Origin: an uncultured Alphaproteobacteria bacterium
GTDB lineage: Bacteria; Pseudomonadota; Alphaproteobacteria; Sphingomonadales; Sphingomonadaceae
Direction of reading: 5' to 3'
DNA: 6,361 bases
NCBI GenBank assembly: GCA_903939555.1
Contig: CAJAHV010000098.1
Span: 1-6,361 of the forward strand
The translations under genes were made by a program, and so were the position numbers. Shown here in pieces: positions 4,934 to 6,361 of this stretch (positions are counted from its first letter, which is position 1; every line of letters starts with the position of its first letter). The notes under the pieces are model-generated. The model was not told where the DNA came from. It saw nothing but the letters and a program-made list of their open reading frames with translations, and ran no database searches.

Positions 4934-6361
4934 TTACTGGCAAGCAAGGCATTCGTCATAATCCTTCATTTCCATGCGCATGATCGGTGCGGCGGCGGTG
5001 TTGTCCGCCTCCACGCCGCCGGCGAAACCGGCGCGCTGGATGGACATGGAACGCAGGTAATAGAGCGATTTGATGCCGAGTTCCCAGGCGCGGTAATGGA
5101 GCATGAGCAGGTCCCATTTTTCCACATCGGCGGGGATGAACAGGTTGAGTGACTGTGCCTGGTCGATGAACGGCGTGCGGTCTCCGGCGAGTTCGAGCAG
5201 CCAGCGCTGATCGATTTCGAAGGCGGTGCGATAGACGGCCTTCTCATCGACGCTGAGGAAATCGAGGTGCCCGACCGAGCCGCCGTGTTCGAGGATCGAG
5301 TTCCATACCGCGTCGCTGTTCTTGGATTTGGCGATGAGCAGTTTTTCGAGATAGGGGTTCTTGACGACGAAGCTGCCCGACAACGTCTTGTGGGTATAGA
5401 CGTTGGCCGGGATGGGTTCGACGCAGGCGCTGGTGCCGCCGGCGATGATCGAGATGCTCGCGGTGGGAGCAATCGCCATCTTGCACGAAAAGCGCTCCAT
5501 GACGCCCATGTCGGCGGCATCGGGGCAGGGGCCGCGTTCGGCCGCCAAATTCATCGACGCCTGATCGACCTGGGCGCGGATGTGCTTGAACATCTTGAGG
5601 TTCCACGACTTGGCCATGGCGCCTTCGAAGGCCAGCCCGCGCGCCTGATAGAAGCTGTGCAGGCCCATGACGCCAAGGCCGACGGAACGTTCGCGTTCGG
5701 CGGCATATTTGGCGCGTGCCATTTCGGGTTCGGCGCGGTCGATGTAATCCTGCAGCACATTGTCGAGGAAGCGCATGCAATCTTCGATGAAGCCGGGGTC
5801 GGTGTTCCACTGGTCCCAGGTTTCGAGGTTGAGCGACGACAGGCAGCAGACCGCGGTGCGGTCATTGCCGAGATGGTCCGGCCCGGTGGGCAGGGTGATT
5901 TCGGAACACAGGTTGGACGTGCTGACCTTCAGCCCCAGATCGCGCTGGTGCTTGGGCATGGTGCGGTTCACTTCATCGACGAAGATGATGTAGGGCTCGC
6001 CGGTCGCCAGCCGGGTTTCGACCAGCTTGGTGAACAGGCTGCGGGCATCGACCTGACCGCGCTTTTCGCCGGTTTTGGGGCTGACGAGGTCGAAGGTCGT
6101 GCCATCGCGCACCGCTGCCATGAAGTCGTCGGTGATGAGGACGCCGTGGTGTAGATTGAGCGCCTTGCGGTTGAAATCGCCCGAAGGTTTGCGGATTTCG
6201 AGGAATTCCTCGATTTCGGGGTGCGACACGTCGAGATAGACGGCCGCCGAGCCGCGGCGCAGCGAGCCCTGCGAGATGGCGAGGGTGAGCGAATCCATGA
6301 CGCGCACGAACGGGATGATGCCGCTGGTCTTGCCATTGAGGCCGACGGGTTCGCCGATGCC
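4934..6361 (-). CDS. nrdA: class I ribonucleotide reductase, alpha (catalytic) subunit, N-terminus outside the window
   Basis: NrdA reduces ribonucleoside diphosphates to deoxyribonucleotides with a thiyl radical fed from NrdB. The 475 visible residues cover much of the catalytic barrel and the C-terminal tail; the frame is open at base 6361, so the start and any ATP-cone lie beyond it. In visible numbering, NLCSE at 150-154 holds the substrate-binding Asn, the thiyl cysteine C152 and the catalytic E154 (Asn437, Cys439, Glu441 in E. coli). C172 in AVCCLSS matches redox Cys462; its partner would lie upstream of the window. Y434-Y435 in KSLYY match radical-relay Tyr730/731. The tail ends DECLACQ, with cysteines 471 and 474 for re-reduction by thioredoxin or glutaredoxin. 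That pair is C-x2-C rather than the C-x4-C of E. coli. It is followed, after a 119-nt spacer with two hairpins, by nrdB. Confidence 0.97.
   Translation of the reverse strand, partial: GIGEPVGLNGKTSGIIPFVRVMDSLTLAISQGSLRRGSAAVYLDVSHPEIEEFLEIRKPSGDFNRKALNLHHGVLITDDFMAAVRDGTTFDLVSPKTGEKRGQVDARSLFTKLVETRLATGEPYIIFVDEVNRTMPKHQRDLGLKVSTSNLCSEITLPTGPDHLGNDRTAVCCLSSLNLETWDQWNTDPGFIEDCMRFLDNVLQDYIDRAEPEMARAKYAAERERSVGLGVMGLHSFYQARGLAFEGAMAKSWNLKMFKHIRAQVDQASMNLAAERGPCPDAADMGVMERFSCKMAIAPTASISIIAGGTSACVEPIPANVYTHKTLSGSFVVKNPYLEKLLIAKSKNSDAVWNSILEHGGSVGHLDFLSVDEKAVYRTAFEIDQRWLLELAGDRTPFIDQAQSLNLFIPADVEKWDLLMLHYRAWELGIKSLYYLRSMSIQRAGFAGGVEADNTAAAPIMRMEMKDYDECLACQ

Noticed and set aside
5267..6154. A 295-codon open frame on the plus strand
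   Set aside because: Antisense to nrdA, with no recognisable motif.

Overview
The window looks like an ordinary chromosomal stretch of a GC-rich alphaproteobacterium, most likely a sphingomonad. That placement is an inference from the wording of the NrdA, NrdB and FadH proteins, not from a database search. All recognisable metabolic genes lie on the minus strand. One small AT-richer gene on the plus strand sits between the two metabolic blocks. I found no tRNA, rRNA, CRISPR array, transposase or phage gene.

Block 1 (1-2909, minus strand, read right to left) is a compact three-gene operon: a short-chain dehydrogenase/reductase (SDR), a crotonase-fold enoyl-CoA hydratase/isomerase-like protein, and the first 432 residues of 2,4-dienoyl-CoA reductase (FadH), whose C-terminus lies beyond base 1. 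The gaps are 10 and 25 nt. All three belong to families that act on acyl-CoA or carbonyl intermediates, so a role in oxidation of unsaturated or modified fatty acids is likely. The crotonase lacks both glutamates of classical enoyl-CoA hydratase.

The middle (2910-3758) holds most of the non-standard sequence. It contains a hairpin repeat, a strongly AT-rich tract, a gene for a 111-residue exported Ser/Thr/Gly-rich protein with no recognised family, and a roughly 150-nt element built from nested inverted repeats that ends at the nrdB stop codon.

Block 2 (3759-6361, minus strand) is class Ia ribonucleotide reductase. It comprises nrdA (C-terminal 475 residues, start outside the window) and then a complete nrdB with every di-iron ligand and the radical tyrosine. 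The 119-nt spacer between them carries two hairpins facing each other. These belong to the same family as the hairpin upstream of the SDR gene: three copies share a TGA loop (sense strand) and an ACCC tail, while their stems differ by paired, compensatory changes.

I see no convincing new multi-gene system. The points most worth checking are the covarying hairpin family, the large palindromic element, the orphan secreted protein and the atypical crotonase active site.
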